Origin: Sphingopyxis sp. H050
GTDB lineage: Bacteria; Pseudomonadota; Alphaproteobacteria; Sphingomonadales; Sphingomonadaceae
NCBI RefSeq assembly: GCF_001468265.1
Contig: NZ_LNRZ01000001.1
Span: 310,001-374,000, forward strand
Direction: 5' to 3'
Length of the DNA: 64,000 nt
A program made the position numbers and the translations under genes. The notes under the pieces are model-generated. The model saw only the letters and a list, made by a program, of their open reading frames with translations. It did not search any database and was not told the origin of the DNA. The stretch's first letter is position 1; each line of letters opens with the position of its first letter. Shown here in pieces: positions 40,804 to 50,029 of this stretch.

Positions 40804-42429
40804 ATGGCGGCTTTTGCGCGCGTTCGTTTGGTCATGCTCACCAGCGTGGCCTGTTCTACCCTCGCAGCCTGCGGCGCCGACGATATCGCGTCGCCGGGCA
40901 CCGGCGGTCCTATCATCATCAACCCGACGCCGACCCCGACTCCCACCCCGACTCCGACGCCGACCCCCGTGTCGGTGACCCCGGCCGCCGGCTGTCCGAC
41001 CGTTGGCGGCGGCACGCTCACCGACAGCGGCACGATCGCCAACGCCTCGGTCGGCAGCTTTCGCGTCTGCACGCTGCCGGCGCGCTTCACCGCCAGCTCG
41101 ACGCTGCCGAAAATCGCCGGGCTCGTCTATCGCATCAACGGCCGCGTCGACGTGGGCTTCGACCAGGGGCCGACCGAGGAAACGACCGATCCGACCGACG
41201 TCGTCCTGACGATCGAACCGGGCGTCATCCTCTACGGTGAATCGGGTCCGTCATGGATTAACGTCAACCGCGGCAACCGCATTTCGGCCGTCGGCACCGC
41301 CACGCGCCCAATCATCTTCACCAGCCGCGACAACATCCAGGGCCTGAACACCGAAAATTCGTCGGGCCAGTGGGGCGGCGTCGTGCTGAGCGGCCGGGGC
41401 CGGATCACCGATTGTGCCGCCACCGCAGCGGCCCCGGGCACCAACGCCTGCGAACGCCAGACCGAAGGCGCGGTCGACCCGGCGCTCTATGGCGGCGAGC
41501 TCAACACCGACAACAGCGGCACGATCAGCTATGTCCAGATCCGCTTCTCGGGCTACATTCTCTCGGGCAACAGCGAGCTGCAATCGCTGACGCTTCAGGG
41601 CGTGGGCTCGGCGACGCAGATCGACCATGTCCAGTCGTACAACAGCTCGGACGACGCGATTGAGGTGTTCGGCGGCAACACGCATGTGAAGCACTTTATT
41701 TCGGTCGGGGCCGAAGACGATAATCTCGACACCGACGTCGGTGCGAAAGCGAACTTCCAGTACGGCATCCTTGTCCAGCGTCCGAACGTCGGCGACTCGA
41801 TGATCGAAGCCGACACCGACAACGACCGCGATGGCAACACCCCGCGCCAGAACACCCGCGTGTCGAACTATGTCTTCGTGCAGAATTCGACCAACAGCTC
41901 GTCGAACCAGGCGACCTTCCTGCTGCGCGGCGGCACGGACTATGGCCTCTACAACTCGGTCGTCGTCAGCCCGAACAACTCGTGCCTCCGCATCAGCCGC
42001 ACCCAGACGGCGTCGGGAACGCAGGATGCGGCGGTCGACGAATTTGGCGCTCCGCTCTTCCGCTCGGTCCTCATGCAGTGCGGCGCGACGAAATATATCG
42101 GCAGCAACGGCGTCACCGCGGGCGACGTCCAGGCGATTTTCGGCACCGGCACCAACGGTAACAACGACGCCTATACGCCGACGCTGACCAACGTCTTCGT
42201 CAACGGCGCGACCGAAACAGCGGTTACGCCGTTCAACGTGTCGACGCTGAACGGTACGACGTTCAACGGCTTTGCGCTGACGCGGGCGGGCTTCTTCGAC
42301 GCAGTAACCTACATCGGCGCGGTCAGCGGCGCGAGCGACACCTGGTATCAGGGTTGGACGTGCAACAGCGCGACGGCGAACTTCGGTACGACCAACTCGG
42401 GCCTGTGCACCGCGATCCCGACCACCTGA
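40804..42429 (+). CDS. Surface lipoprotein with Pro-Thr linker, predicted beta-helix
   Basis: 541 residues. Lipobox LAAC with Cys23 as lipidation site, then a linker and a (Pro-Thr)7 repeat encoded at 40924-40968. The ~470-residue body is rich in Asn, Ser, Thr and Gly, with repeating short strands (VVLTIEPGVILYGES, RPIIFTSRDNIQG, QWGGVVLSGRG, GTISYVQIRFSGYILSGNSELQSLTLQG) that suggest a right-handed parallel beta-helix, and it has several Cys. No catalytic motif is recognised. It lies between a Pho-box array and a TonB receptor and upstream of the type II secretion operon, so it may be a secreton substrate or a surface partner of the receptor. Function unknown. Confidence 0.8.
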   Translation: MAAFARVRLVMLTSVACSTLAACGADDIASPGTGGPIIINPTPTPTPTPTPTPTPVSVTPAAGCPTVGGGTLTDSGTIANASVGSFRVCTLPARFTASSTLPKIAGLVYRINGRVDVGFDQGPTEETTDPTDVVLTIEPGVILYGESGPSWINVNRGNRISAVGTATRPIIFTSRDNIQGLNTENSSGQWGGVVLSGRGRITDCAATAAAPGTNACERQTEGAVDPALYGGELNTDNSGTISYVQIRFSGYILSGNSELQSLTLQGVGSATQIDHVQSYNSSDDAIEVFGGNTHVKHFISVGAEDDNLDTDVGAKANFQYGILVQRPNVGDSMIEADTDNDRDGNTPRQNTRVSNYVFVQNSTNSSSNQATFLLRGGTDYGLYNSVVVSPNNSCLRISRTQTASGTQDAAVDEFGAPLFRSVLMQCGATKYIGSNGVTAGDVQAIFGTGTNGNNDAYTPTLTNVFVNGATETAVTPFNVSTLNGTTFNGFALTRAGFFDAVTYIGAVSGASDTWYQGWTCNSATANFGTTNSGLCTAIPTT

Positions 42430-42439
42430 GGCTTCGGCT

Positions 42440-42476
42440 CTTGGAGGGGAGGGGGCGGTCCAGGCCGCGCCCTCCC
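42440..42476 (+). terminator. Imperfect stem-loop between lipoprotein and TonB receptor genes
   Basis: AGGGGGCGG pairs with CCGCGCCCT with one mismatch, and flanking GGAG/CTCC extends it; a short T-rich tract follows after CCCGCA. It may lower expression of the receptor relative to the lipoprotein. Confidence 0.4.
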
Positions 42477-42514
42477 TTTCCCGCATTTTTATGAGTTTCT
42501 GAGGGGTGACTGTC

Positions 42515-45277
42515 ATGTCCAAGCCGATCCGGCTCGCCAGCCTTTTTTTGATCACCACGGCGCTCGTCGCGCCCGCCCCGGCGATGGCGCAATCGGACCC
42601 CGCCGCGGAAACCGCGGCGCCGCCCGCGGCCGATCCGGCCGCCGACACGCCTGCCGAGGCGGCGACCGACGAAGCGCCGGCCGATGACGACACCGACGTC
42701 TCGATCCCCGGCGGCGAGATCGTCGTCACCGGCCGCCGCAACGCCAATATCGAACGCACCGCGCCGCAGGTCGTCTCGGTCCTCGGCGCTGCCGACATCG
42801 CGCGGACGGGCGAAGGCAATATCGCCGGCGCCCTCGGTCGCGTCACCGGGCTTAGCGTCGTCGGCAACGGCTTCGTCTATGTCCGCGGCCTTGGCGACCG
42901 CTATTCGCTCGCGCTGCTCAACGGCTCGCCGCTGCCGAGCCCGGAGCCGCTGAAGCGCGTCGTTCCCCTCGACATCTTTCCGAGCAGCATCATCGCCTCG
43001 TCGCTGGTGCAGAAGAGCTATTCGGCAAACTTCCCCGGTGAATTCGGCGGCGGCGTGATCAACCTCACGACCAAGGCCGTTCCGCGCGACGCCTTTCTGC
43101 AGGTCGGCGGCAGCATCGGCGGCAATTCCGAAACGACGGGCCAGCTTGGCTATACCTATTATGGGTCGAGCACCGACTGGACCGGCTTTGGCGACGGCGA
43201 ACGCAATCTGCCGTCCGCGTACAAGGCTTGGCGCGCGTCGGGGCTTCGCATCAACGACCCGAGCGTCAACCAGCAGGCGATCGCCGGCCAATTCGTCACC
43301 GGCCGCAATGCGATCGTCCAGCGCAACGACAATATGCCGGTCAATTGGGGTGCCAATGTTACCGGCGGCAAATCCTGGACGCTTGGCAGCACCGAAGTCG
43401 GCCTGATTGCGACGGCGGGCTATACCAGCCGCTGGCGCACGCGCGACGTAACGCAGCAAACCGCGAACGCGCTCGATCTGTCGTCGCTCAACACCAACGT
43501 CAACCGCGTGATCACCGACAATCGCGTCGTGGTGAACGGGCTGATCGGTCTCAGCGCCGAATTCGGCGAAAACAAGGTGCGCTGGACCAATCTCTATATC
43601 CGCGACACGATCAAGCAGGCGCGTCTCGGCGCCGAAGACCGCCCGCTGACCGCGGATTCGAACCCCGGTGTCAGCTTCCTGTATCAGGACACCGCCTGGT
43701 TCGCGCGTCAGCTGTTCAACACCCAGTTCGTCGGCGAATTCCAGCCCTTCGACGACCTCAGCGTTGACGTGCGCGCAAGCTATGCCAATTCGCGGCGCGA
43801 AGCGCCGTTTGAACTGAGCTTTCTCTACAGCCGCTCAAACAGCGCGACCGATCCCTTCGGCCAATTCTATACGAACACGCTGAACACGGGCCAGCGTCCG
43901 GGCAGCGCGACGATCGCCTTTTCGGAGCTCAACGAGAATCTCTATTCGGCGGGCGTCGACTTCACCTACGAGCTCTCGCCAACGGTGAAGGCGGTCTATG
44001 GCTATGCCTATGCCGATACCAACCGCGTCACCGAACGCCGCGATTTTCTGTTTCAGGGCAACAACAATATCCCGTTGGCCATTTCGATTCTGCGCCCTGA
44101 CCAGTTGCTGTCGCAGGCGGTGATCTGTTTCCCGCCGCTCAACCCGCCGACCGATCCCAATTGCCCGGCGAACCCCAGCCCGACGGGTATCAGCCTTGTC
44201 GACAGCACCGGTTCGAACCCGACTTTCGAGGCGATCCTGCGCAATCATGCGGCGTATTTCCAGCTGCAGGCCGACCTGCTCGACGGGTTGAACATCAACG
44301 CTGGTGTTCGCTATGAAACCGCTGTGCAACGCGTCAGCGCGGTGCAGGTCTATAACGTCAGCCCGACGCTGCCGCCCCCGACCAGCCTCAACCGCGACTA
44401 TTTCCTGCCCGCCGCGACGCTCACCTACGAGCTGCAGCCGCAGATGCAGGTGCGCCTCAGCGCATCAAAAACGATCGCCCGGCCGCAGTTCCGCGAGCTG
44501 GTGTTCCAGACCTATTATGATCCGGACACCAACCGGACCTTCCAGGGCAACCCGCAACTCGTCGACAGCCAGCTCTATAACGCCGAAGGGCGCTTCGAAT
44601 GGTATTTCGCGCCCGAACAGCGCGTGTCGATCGGCGGCTTTTGGAAGAAGATCAAAAATCCGATCGAAACCTACGCCAGCTCGGACGGCAACAGCGTGAC
44701 GACGCGGTTCGCCAATGCGCCGGAAGCGACGCTCTATGGCGCCGAGTTCGAGGTCCAAAAATTCTTCGAGCTCAGCGGCTGGGGCGATGGCTTTTTCGCG
44801 ACCCGCCGCGGCGTGTTCATCGGCAATTACACCTATTCAAAGTCCAAGCTTAAGGTCGCCGCCGATGACCCGGTTCAGGCTTTTCCGTTCACCGGCGCGA
44901 CGTTGGCCAGCCAATTCTTCCGCGACGGTGCGCCGTTGACCGGCCAGTCGGATCATCTGGTGAACGTCGAATTCGGCCTCGAGGACACGGAGAGACTGTC
45001 GCAGCAGACGATACTGGTCTCCTATGCCTCGGATCGTATCACGCGTCGCGGTCCGTCTGGTCAGCCCGATATCTTCGAACGCCCCAGCATCCAGGTCGAT
45101 TTCGTCGCGCGGCAGGGCGTCTCGATGTTCGGCAAGGAGCTGGAGCTGAAGTTCGAGGCCCGCAACATTTTCGGTACGAAGTACAAGGAACTGCAGCAGA
45201 ACGGCGACAACATCATCTACTATAACCTCTATAAGACCGGCACGACTTTTTCGCTGGGCGGCACGTTGAAGTTTTAG
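42515..45277 (+). CDS. TonB-dependent outer-membrane receptor linked to the secretion locus
   Basis: 920 residues from ATG at 42515, 8 nt after GAGGGG; an in-frame GTG at 42506 overlaps that ribosome-binding site and is less likely. The signal peptide ends near APAMA|QSD, then an Ala/Asp/Pro-rich stretch, TonB-box-like GGEIVVTGRRNANIERTAPQ and a plug with VRGLGDRYSLALLNGSPLPSPEPLKRVVPLDIFPSSII. The latter is a distinctive receptor subgroup found in sphingomonads, Caulobacter and xanthomonads. The barrel is long and ends TTFSLGGTLKF. No gene lies between it and gspC except the Pho-box region. With the lipoprotein it probably forms an uptake unit for phosphate-linked or complex nutrients; the ligand is unknown. 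Confidence 0.92.
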   Translation: MSKPIRLASLFLITTALVAPAPAMAQSDPAAETAAPPAADPAADTPAEAATDEAPADDDTDVSIPGGEIVVTGRRNANIERTAPQVVSVLGAADIARTGEGNIAGALGRVTGLSVVGNGFVYVRGLGDRYSLALLNGSPLPSPEPLKRVVPLDIFPSSIIASSLVQKSYSANFPGEFGGGVINLTTKAVPRDAFLQVGGSIGGNSETTGQLGYTYYGSSTDWTGFGDGERNLPSAYKAWRASGLRINDPSVNQQAIAGQFVTGRNAIVQRNDNMPVNWGANVTGGKSWTLGSTEVGLIATAGYTSRWRTRDVTQQTANALDLSSLNTNVNRVITDNRVVVNGLIGLSAEFGENKVRWTNLYIRDTIKQARLGAEDRPLTADSNPGVSFLYQDTAWFARQLFNTQFVGEFQPFDDLSVDVRASYANSRREAPFELSFLYSRSNSATDPFGQFYTNTLNTGQRPGSATIAFSELNENLYSAGVDFTYELSPTVKAVYGYAYADTNRVTERRDFLFQGNNNIPLAISILRPDQLLSQAVICFPPLNPPTDPNCPANPSPTGISLVDSTGSNPTFEAILRNHAAYFQLQADLLDGLNINAGVRYETAVQRVSAVQVYNVSPTLPPPTSLNRDYFLPAATLTYELQPQMQVRLSASKTIARPQFRELVFQTYYDPDTNRTFQGNPQLVDSQLYNAEGRFEWYFAPEQRVSIGGFWKKIKNPIETYASSDGNSVTTRFANAPEATLYGAEFEVQKFFELSGWGDGFFATRRGVFIGNYTYSKSKLKVAADDPVQAFPFTGATLASQFFRDGAPLTGQSDHLVNVEFGLEDTERLSQQTILVSYASDRITRRGPSGQPDIFERPSIQVDFVARQGVSMFGKELELKFEARNIFGTKYKELQQNGDNIIYYNLYKTGTTFSLGGTLKF

Positions 45278-45293
45278 GCGTCCCTTGCGCGCT

Positions 45294-45313
45294 ACCCCGG
45301 TTTTGGCCGGGGT
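45294..45313 (+). terminator. Stem-loop after the TonB receptor gene
   Basis: A perfect 7-bp stem ACCCCGG/CCGGGGT with a 6-nt loop lies 16 nt after the receptor stop. There is no T tract, so it may be a weak or Rho-assisted terminator separating the receptor from the gsp operon. Confidence 0.5.
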
Positions 45314-45362
45314 GGCGACTGCGACGAGCCGTGCAGGGCGGACTCGCCCCTCTGACAAAAAA

Positions 45363-45404
45363 CTGTAATCTTCCCGTCAACTGATTGTCACCGTTCGCCT
45401 CTAG
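45363..45404 (+). promoter_or_regulatory. Pho box and promoter of the gsp operon
   Basis: Three heptamers in perfect 7+4 register: CTGTAAT (45363), CCGTCAA (45374) and TTGTCAC (45385). A CTAG starts at 45401, again 10 nt after the last heptamer, as in the lipoprotein promoter. gspC starts 45 nt later after AGGGGGACAGG. PhoB control is inferred from pattern only. Confidence 0.65.
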
Positions 45405-45449
45405 GCGATTCGCGAGACGGGTTTCAGTTAAGGGGGACAGGACGATTTC

Positions 45450-46325
45450 ATGGCGACGCTGATGTCCGGATCGGCCGTTCGGTTGCCACGCGCGCTCCCG
45501 TCGTGGTTGCGCGTCCGGGGGGGCTCGCCGCGGGAAATCTGGCCGCTGCTGCTGGTCGGCCTGCTCGGAGCCCTGCTGGTGTGGCAGGCGGTGCGATTGC
45601 TCTGGGCGCTGGTCGTGCCCCTGTCGCCGCTCGGCGCCTGGCAGCCGCAGACCGCGGTGATCGCATCGCCGGCCGAACGCCGCGCGCTCTTTTCCAGCCT
45701 GGACCCCTTCTTCCGCTCAAGCGCAGCCGGGCCTGCGAATGCGACGGTGACGTCCGCCGGCCTCACGCTGTTCGGCATCAACATCAACGAAGCGACCGGC
45801 GGCGGCTCTGCTATCATCGCGGGCGAAGACGGGGTGCAAAACAGCTATGCGGTCGGCGACGAGGTCGCGCCGGGGCTGAAGCTTGTCGGTGTCGCCTTCG
45901 ACCATGTGCTGCTCGACCGCGGCGGCGCCCGTGAGAGCCTGTTCCTGGACCAGAGCAGCGACGCGCCTGTTGCCGCGCCGAATGCGGCCACGCCGCTGCC
46001 TGCGCCTACCCCCGAGGTCGGATCAACACCCGCGGGTGGCGAACTTTCGCCTGCCGCGATCAAGGCCGGCGTCGGCTTCGCGCCGCGCACCGAGAATGGC
46101 AAGGTCACAGGGCTGGTCGTCCAGCCGCAGGGCGACGGCGGCGCTTTCCGCGCCGCGGGCCTGCGCCCCGGGGACGTCATCCGATCGGTCGGCGGCCGGC
46201 CGATCGGCTCGGCGGCCGATGCCGCCGCGCTCGCCAATCAGCTCGCGCCGGGCGCACGCCTCTCGCTCGAGGTCGAGCGCGGCGCCAGCGTCGTCCCGGT
46301 CGCCATCTTCCTGTCCAAACAATAG
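45450..46325 (+). CDS. gspC: Type II secretion inner-membrane protein GspC
   Basis: 291 residues. One transmembrane segment at about 30-55 (IWPLLLVGLLGALLVWQAVRLLWALVV), then the periplasmic homology region (LTLFGININEATGGGSAIIAGEDGVQNSYAVGDEVAPGLKLVGVAFDHVLLDRGG) that contacts the secretin, a Pro/Ala linker and a C-terminal PDZ domain (GLVVQPQGDGGAFRAAGLRPGDVIRSVGGRPIG). It links the inner-membrane platform to GspD and takes part in substrate recruitment. First gene of the 13-gene operon; ATG follows AGGGGGACAGGACGATTTC. Confidence 0.93.
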   Translation: MATLMSGSAVRLPRALPSWLRVRGGSPREIWPLLLVGLLGALLVWQAVRLLWALVVPLSPLGAWQPQTAVIASPAERRALFSSLDPFFRSSAAGPANATVTSAGLTLFGININEATGGGSAIIAGEDGVQNSYAVGDEVAPGLKLVGVAFDHVLLDRGGARESLFLDQSSDAPVAAPNAATPLPAPTPEVGSTPAGGELSPAAIKAGVGFAPRTENGKVTGLVVQPQGDGGAFRAAGLRPGDVIRSVGGRPIGSAADAAALANQLAPGARLSLEVERGASVVPVAIFLSKQ

Positions 46326-46331
46326 AGATCC

Positions 46332-48539
46332 ATGCGCTTCAAACTCTCCTTGATGCTTGCCGCCGCGCTCGTTTCTGCCACGCCTGTCCCTGCGCTCGCG
46401 CAATATACGCTGAACGTGCGCGACGCCGATATCCGCGCCTTCATCCAGGACGCGGCGCGGATCACCGGGCGCACTTTCGTGATCGACGGCCGCGTCAACG
46501 GCAAGGTGTCGGTCGTCACCGACCGGCCGCTGTCGCGGAGCGAGTATTTCGAAATCTTCCTGTCGACGTTGCGTTCGAACGGCCTCGTCGCGGTGCCGGG
46601 GCCGAACGGCAGCTACCGCGTCCAGCCGATCGATGGCGCCGCGGCACAGCCGGGCCGCATCGGCAGCGGCGGCGCGGCGCAGAACCAGTTCGTCACCGAA
46701 ATCATCCGCTTGAAACATATCGACGCTGTCGCCGCGGTCGAAACCCTGCGCCCGCTGGTCAGCCCGCAGGGTTCGCTGACCGCCAACCGCAACGCGAACA
46801 GCCTGGTCGTCGCCGATTTCGCCGACAATATCCGCCGCATCCGTTCGCTGGCGGCGAGCATCGACCGCGACAGTTCGACCAGCCAGATCGTTACGCTCAA
46901 AAATGCCGGCGCGCGTGAGATCGCCGCCGCGCTCACCGCGCTTGTCCCGGCGGCGGGCGAGGGCGCGCGCGCGCCGCTGGCAATCGTGCCGATCGACAGC
47001 AGCAACGCGATCGCGCTGCGCGGCGACCAGGCGCTCGTCGCGCGGTTTGCGTCGATGGCGAACGACCTCGATGCGAAAGCAGCCGGCGGGACCGAACTGC
47101 GCGTCTATTGGCTGGAACATGCCAATGCCGAGACATTGCTGCCGACCTTGCAGCAACTCGTCGGCGGCGGCAGCGATCCGGCGCAGAAGGCGGGGCTGCC
47201 TCCGGCGACTTCTTCGTCTTCTGCCTCGACGGGCAGCGCGCCGGCGCCATCGGCACCGGCAGCCACCACCTCGACCTCGGTCAGCGGCTCGGGCGGCAGC
47301 ATCGCGACGCGCGGCCCCGCGATCGTCACGCGCTACGAGGGCGCGAACGCGATCATCGTCGCCGCGAACAGCGATGTGCAGCGGATGCTCGGGGAGTTGA
47401 TCCGCCAGCTCGACAGCCGGCGGCAACAGGTGCTTGTCGAGGCCATCGTCGTCGAAATCGGCGACGATGCGGCGAAGCGCCTCGGCGTCCAGTTCCTGCT
47501 CGGCGGCAAGAATATCCCATTCGTCGCGACCAATTACAGCAATGCCCAGCCGAACATCTTCACGCTGGGCGGCGCCTATGCGGCGAACCGGCTGTCGCAG
47601 GAGACGACCACGGTCAACGGCAACACGACGGTCACTCAAACAAACAGCGCGCTCGGCAACAGTCTGCAGGAAGCGGCTGCGGCATCGCTCCTCACGGCGA
47701 CCGGTGGCTTTGCGGGTTTTGCTGGCGATATCGGCAAGAACACCATCTTCGGCGCGATCATCAATGCGGTGAAGTCGGACACGACCTCGAACCTGCTCGC
47801 AACGCCGCACATCGTCACCCTCGACAATCAGGCCGCGAAATTCCTCGTGGGGCAGGAAGTACCAATCACGACGGGCGAGGCGCTTTCGGACAATTTCGAC
47901 AACGCCTTCCGCACGGTCCAGCGCGAAGAGGTCGGGATCAAGCTGGAGGTGACGCCGCAGGTCAATGGCGCGGGCGAGGTGAAGCTGTTTCTGCGGCAGG
48001 AAGTGTCGAGCGTCGCCGGCCCCGTATCGTCGCGCAACAGCGACCTGATCCTCAACAAGCGCTCTTTCGAGACGGTGCTGACCGTCGATGACGGCGAGAT
48101 TCTGGCGATCGGCGGCCTGCTCAACGACGATGAGCGCAAGACGATCGAGCGTATCCCGCTGCTCAGCGACATTCCGCTGATCGGCGAATTGTTCAAGTCG
48201 CGCAGCCGCAGCCGCTCGAAGACCAACCTGATGGTCTTTATCCGTCCGACGGTTCTGCGCAATCGTGAGGATAATGCCGCGCTCACCGCGCGCCGCTATG
48301 GCTATATCCGCGACTTCCAGTTGCAGCGGAACCCCGACGAAGAGCCCGCGATCGACACGCTGGTGCGCGACTATCTGGGCGCCGTGCCGCCGGTTCCGAC
48401 CGAAGCGACCGCCGCCGATATCACCGTCGGCCCCGTCAACCTGCCCGAACTGCGCGGCCCCGACGGCAAGGTGATCAGCACCGACGTGCCCCCTTCGGTG
48501 TCGCAAGCGCCCGCACCCCCGCCCGGAGACTATCCGTGA
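46332..48539 (+). CDS. gspD: Type II secretion secretin GspD
   Basis: 735 residues. A signal peptide ends near PALAQ, followed by the N0 domain (YTLNVRDADIRAFIQDAARITGRTFVID), N1-N3 repeats and the secretin barrel with LVGQEVPITTGEA and the KTNLMVFIRPTVLR signature. N3 contains a Ser/Ala/Pro-rich insertion (about residues 285-320), common in secretins. It forms the outer-membrane channel. No GspS pilotin gene is seen nearby. It starts 6 nt after gspC and overlaps gspE by 4 nt. Confidence 0.95.
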   Translation: MRFKLSLMLAAALVSATPVPALAQYTLNVRDADIRAFIQDAARITGRTFVIDGRVNGKVSVVTDRPLSRSEYFEIFLSTLRSNGLVAVPGPNGSYRVQPIDGAAAQPGRIGSGGAAQNQFVTEIIRLKHIDAVAAVETLRPLVSPQGSLTANRNANSLVVADFADNIRRIRSLAASIDRDSSTSQIVTLKNAGAREIAAALTALVPAAGEGARAPLAIVPIDSSNAIALRGDQALVARFASMANDLDAKAAGGTELRVYWLEHANAETLLPTLQQLVGGGSDPAQKAGLPPATSSSSASTGSAPAPSAPAATTSTSVSGSGGSIATRGPAIVTRYEGANAIIVAANSDVQRMLGELIRQLDSRRQQVLVEAIVVEIGDDAAKRLGVQFLLGGKNIPFVATNYSNAQPNIFTLGGAYAANRLSQETTTVNGNTTVTQTNSALGNSLQEAAAASLLTATGGFAGFAGDIGKNTIFGAIINAVKSDTTSNLLATPHIVTLDNQAAKFLVGQEVPITTGEALSDNFDNAFRTVQREEVGIKLEVTPQVNGAGEVKLFLRQEVSSVAGPVSSRNSDLILNKRSFETVLTVDDGEILAIGGLLNDDERKTIERIPLLSDIPLIGELFKSRSRSRSKTNLMVFIRPTVLRNREDNAALTARRYGYIRDFQLQRNPDEEPAIDTLVRDYLGAVPPVPTEATAADITVGPVNLPELRGPDGKVISTDVPPSVSQAPAPPPGDYP

Positions 48540-50029
48540 CCGACATCGAACCGGCGGCGCCTCCCCCGGCGCCGGTCGATATTCCCTATGGATTCGCGCG
48601 AAGCCACGGCGTCGTCATCGCGCAGGACGGCGAGGGACGCTGGCTCGCCACCTTGCGGGAGGGCAGCGATCCTGCGGTGCTGATCGAGGTGAAGCGCTAT
48701 CTCGCGGCGCCGATCCGCGTCGCCACGGCAAACGCCGCCGATTTCGACCGGCTGCTCTCCGACCATTATGCCGTCGACGCCTCGGCCGCCGCGATGGCGG
48801 GCACGGTGGGCGGCAGCGACCTCGAACTCGGCATCCCCAGCGCCGAGGATCTGCTCGACAGCGCCGACGATGCGCCCGCGATCCGGCTGATCAATGCGAT
48901 CATCGCCGAAGCGGTGCGGCAGGGGGTCAGCGACATCCATATCGAACCCTATGAAAGCGGGCTTGTCGTGCGCATGCGCACCGACGGCGTGCTGCGCGAA
49001 CATCTGCGGATGCCGCCGCACGTCGCGCCGGTCGTCGTCAGCCGCATCAAGGTCATGGCGCGCCTCGACATTGCCGAGCGCCGCGTGCCGCAGGACGGGC
49101 GGATCGCGCTGACGCTGGCGGGCAAGGCGGTCGACGTCCGCGTCTCGACCCTGCCGAGCCGGGCGGGCGAGCGCGTCGTGATGCGTATCCTCGACAAGGA
49201 GACGGCAGGGATCGATTTCGACGTGCTCGGCCTGGCGGGCGAGGCCGACCGGATCTTGCGCGAGGCGCTGGCCGAGCCCAATGGCATCATCCTCGTCACA
49301 GGGCCGACCGGATCGGGCAAGACGACGACGCTCTATGCGGCGCTCAAGCAGCTCAACGACGGCCAGCGCAATATCCTGACGGTCGAGGATCCGGTCGAAT
49401 ATGCCGTCGACGGGGTCGGACAGACGCAGGTCAACAACAAGGTCGGGCTCGATTTTGCCGCGGGGCTGCGCGCGATCCTGCGCCAGGACCCCGACGTCGT
49501 GATGGTCGGCGAAATCCGCGACCGCGAGACCGCCGATATCGCGGTACAGGCGTCGCTGACCGGCCACCTCGTGCTGTCGACCGTCCACACCAACGACGCG
49601 GTCGGTGCGATCACGCGCCTCAAGGATCTGAAGGTCGAGCCCTTCCTACTCGCCTCCACCCTGCGCGCGGTGCTGGCGCAGCGGCTTGTCCGCAAGCTCT
49701 GCGACCATTGCCGCGAGCCGGTGCAGGCCGACAACAGCGTCGCCGCCATGCTCGGGCTCGACATCGGCACAGTCATCTGGCGCCCTAAGGGGTGCGACCA
49801 GTGCGGCGGCACCGGCTTCAAGGGGCGCATTGGGGTGTTCGAGGCGATCAAGGTCGACGAGACCGTGCGCCGCTACATCTATGCCGGCGGCGACGAGGCG
49901 ATGATCGCGAAGCACGCCTTTCTGAAGGCGCCGACCCTCGCCAGCGCGGCCCGCACGATGGTCGCCAAGGGGCTGACGACGCCCGAGGAAGCGATCCGCA
50001 TCGCGCGGCGCGAGGATGTCGATGCCTGA
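48536..50029 (+). CDS. gspE: Type II secretion ATPase GspE
   Basis: 497 residues from a GTG overlapping the gspD stop (GTGA). Walker A GPTGSGKT at 256-263, Asp box and Walker B (DPDVVMVGEIRDRETADIAVQASLTGHLVLSTVHTNDA), and a tetra-cysteine zinc motif C389-x2-C392 and C420-x2-C423. It powers pseudopilus assembly from the cytoplasmic face together with GspL and GspF. All catalytic elements are intact. Confidence 0.96.
   Translation: MTDIEPAAPPPAPVDIPYGFARSHGVVIAQDGEGRWLATLREGSDPAVLIEVKRYLAAPIRVATANAADFDRLLSDHYAVDASAAAMAGTVGGSDLELGIPSAEDLLDSADDAPAIRLINAIIAEAVRQGVSDIHIEPYESGLVVRMRTDGVLREHLRMPPHVAPVVVSRIKVMARLDIAERRVPQDGRIALTLAGKAVDVRVSTLPSRAGERVVMRILDKETAGIDFDVLGLAGEADRILREALAEPNGIILVTGPTGSGKTTTLYAALKQLNDGQRNILTVEDPVEYAVDGVGQTQVNNKVGLDFAAGLRAILRQDPDVVMVGEIRDRETADIAVQASLTGHLVLSTVHTNDAVGAITRLKDLKVEPFLLASTLRAVLAQRLVRKLCDHCREPVQADNSVAAMLGLDIGTVIWRPKGCDQCGGTGFKGRIGVFEAIKVDETVRRYIYAGGDEAMIAKHAFLKAPTLASAARTMVAKGLTTPEEAIRIARREDVDA

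Noticed and set aside
40924..40968. Short tandem repeat that could suggest a CRISPR or VNTR
   Set aside because: It encodes the Pro-Thr linker of the lipoprotein with varied synonymous codons, so it is a coding repeat.
42506..42514. GTG start for the third TonB receptor
   Set aside because: The GTG overlaps the only good ribosome-binding site GAGGGG; ATG at 42515 has proper spacing and leads into the signal peptide.
46023..48506. An 827-codon open frame on the minus strand
   Set aside because: It lies opposite gspC/gspD and has the typical shadow composition. The plus-strand genes are unmistakable.
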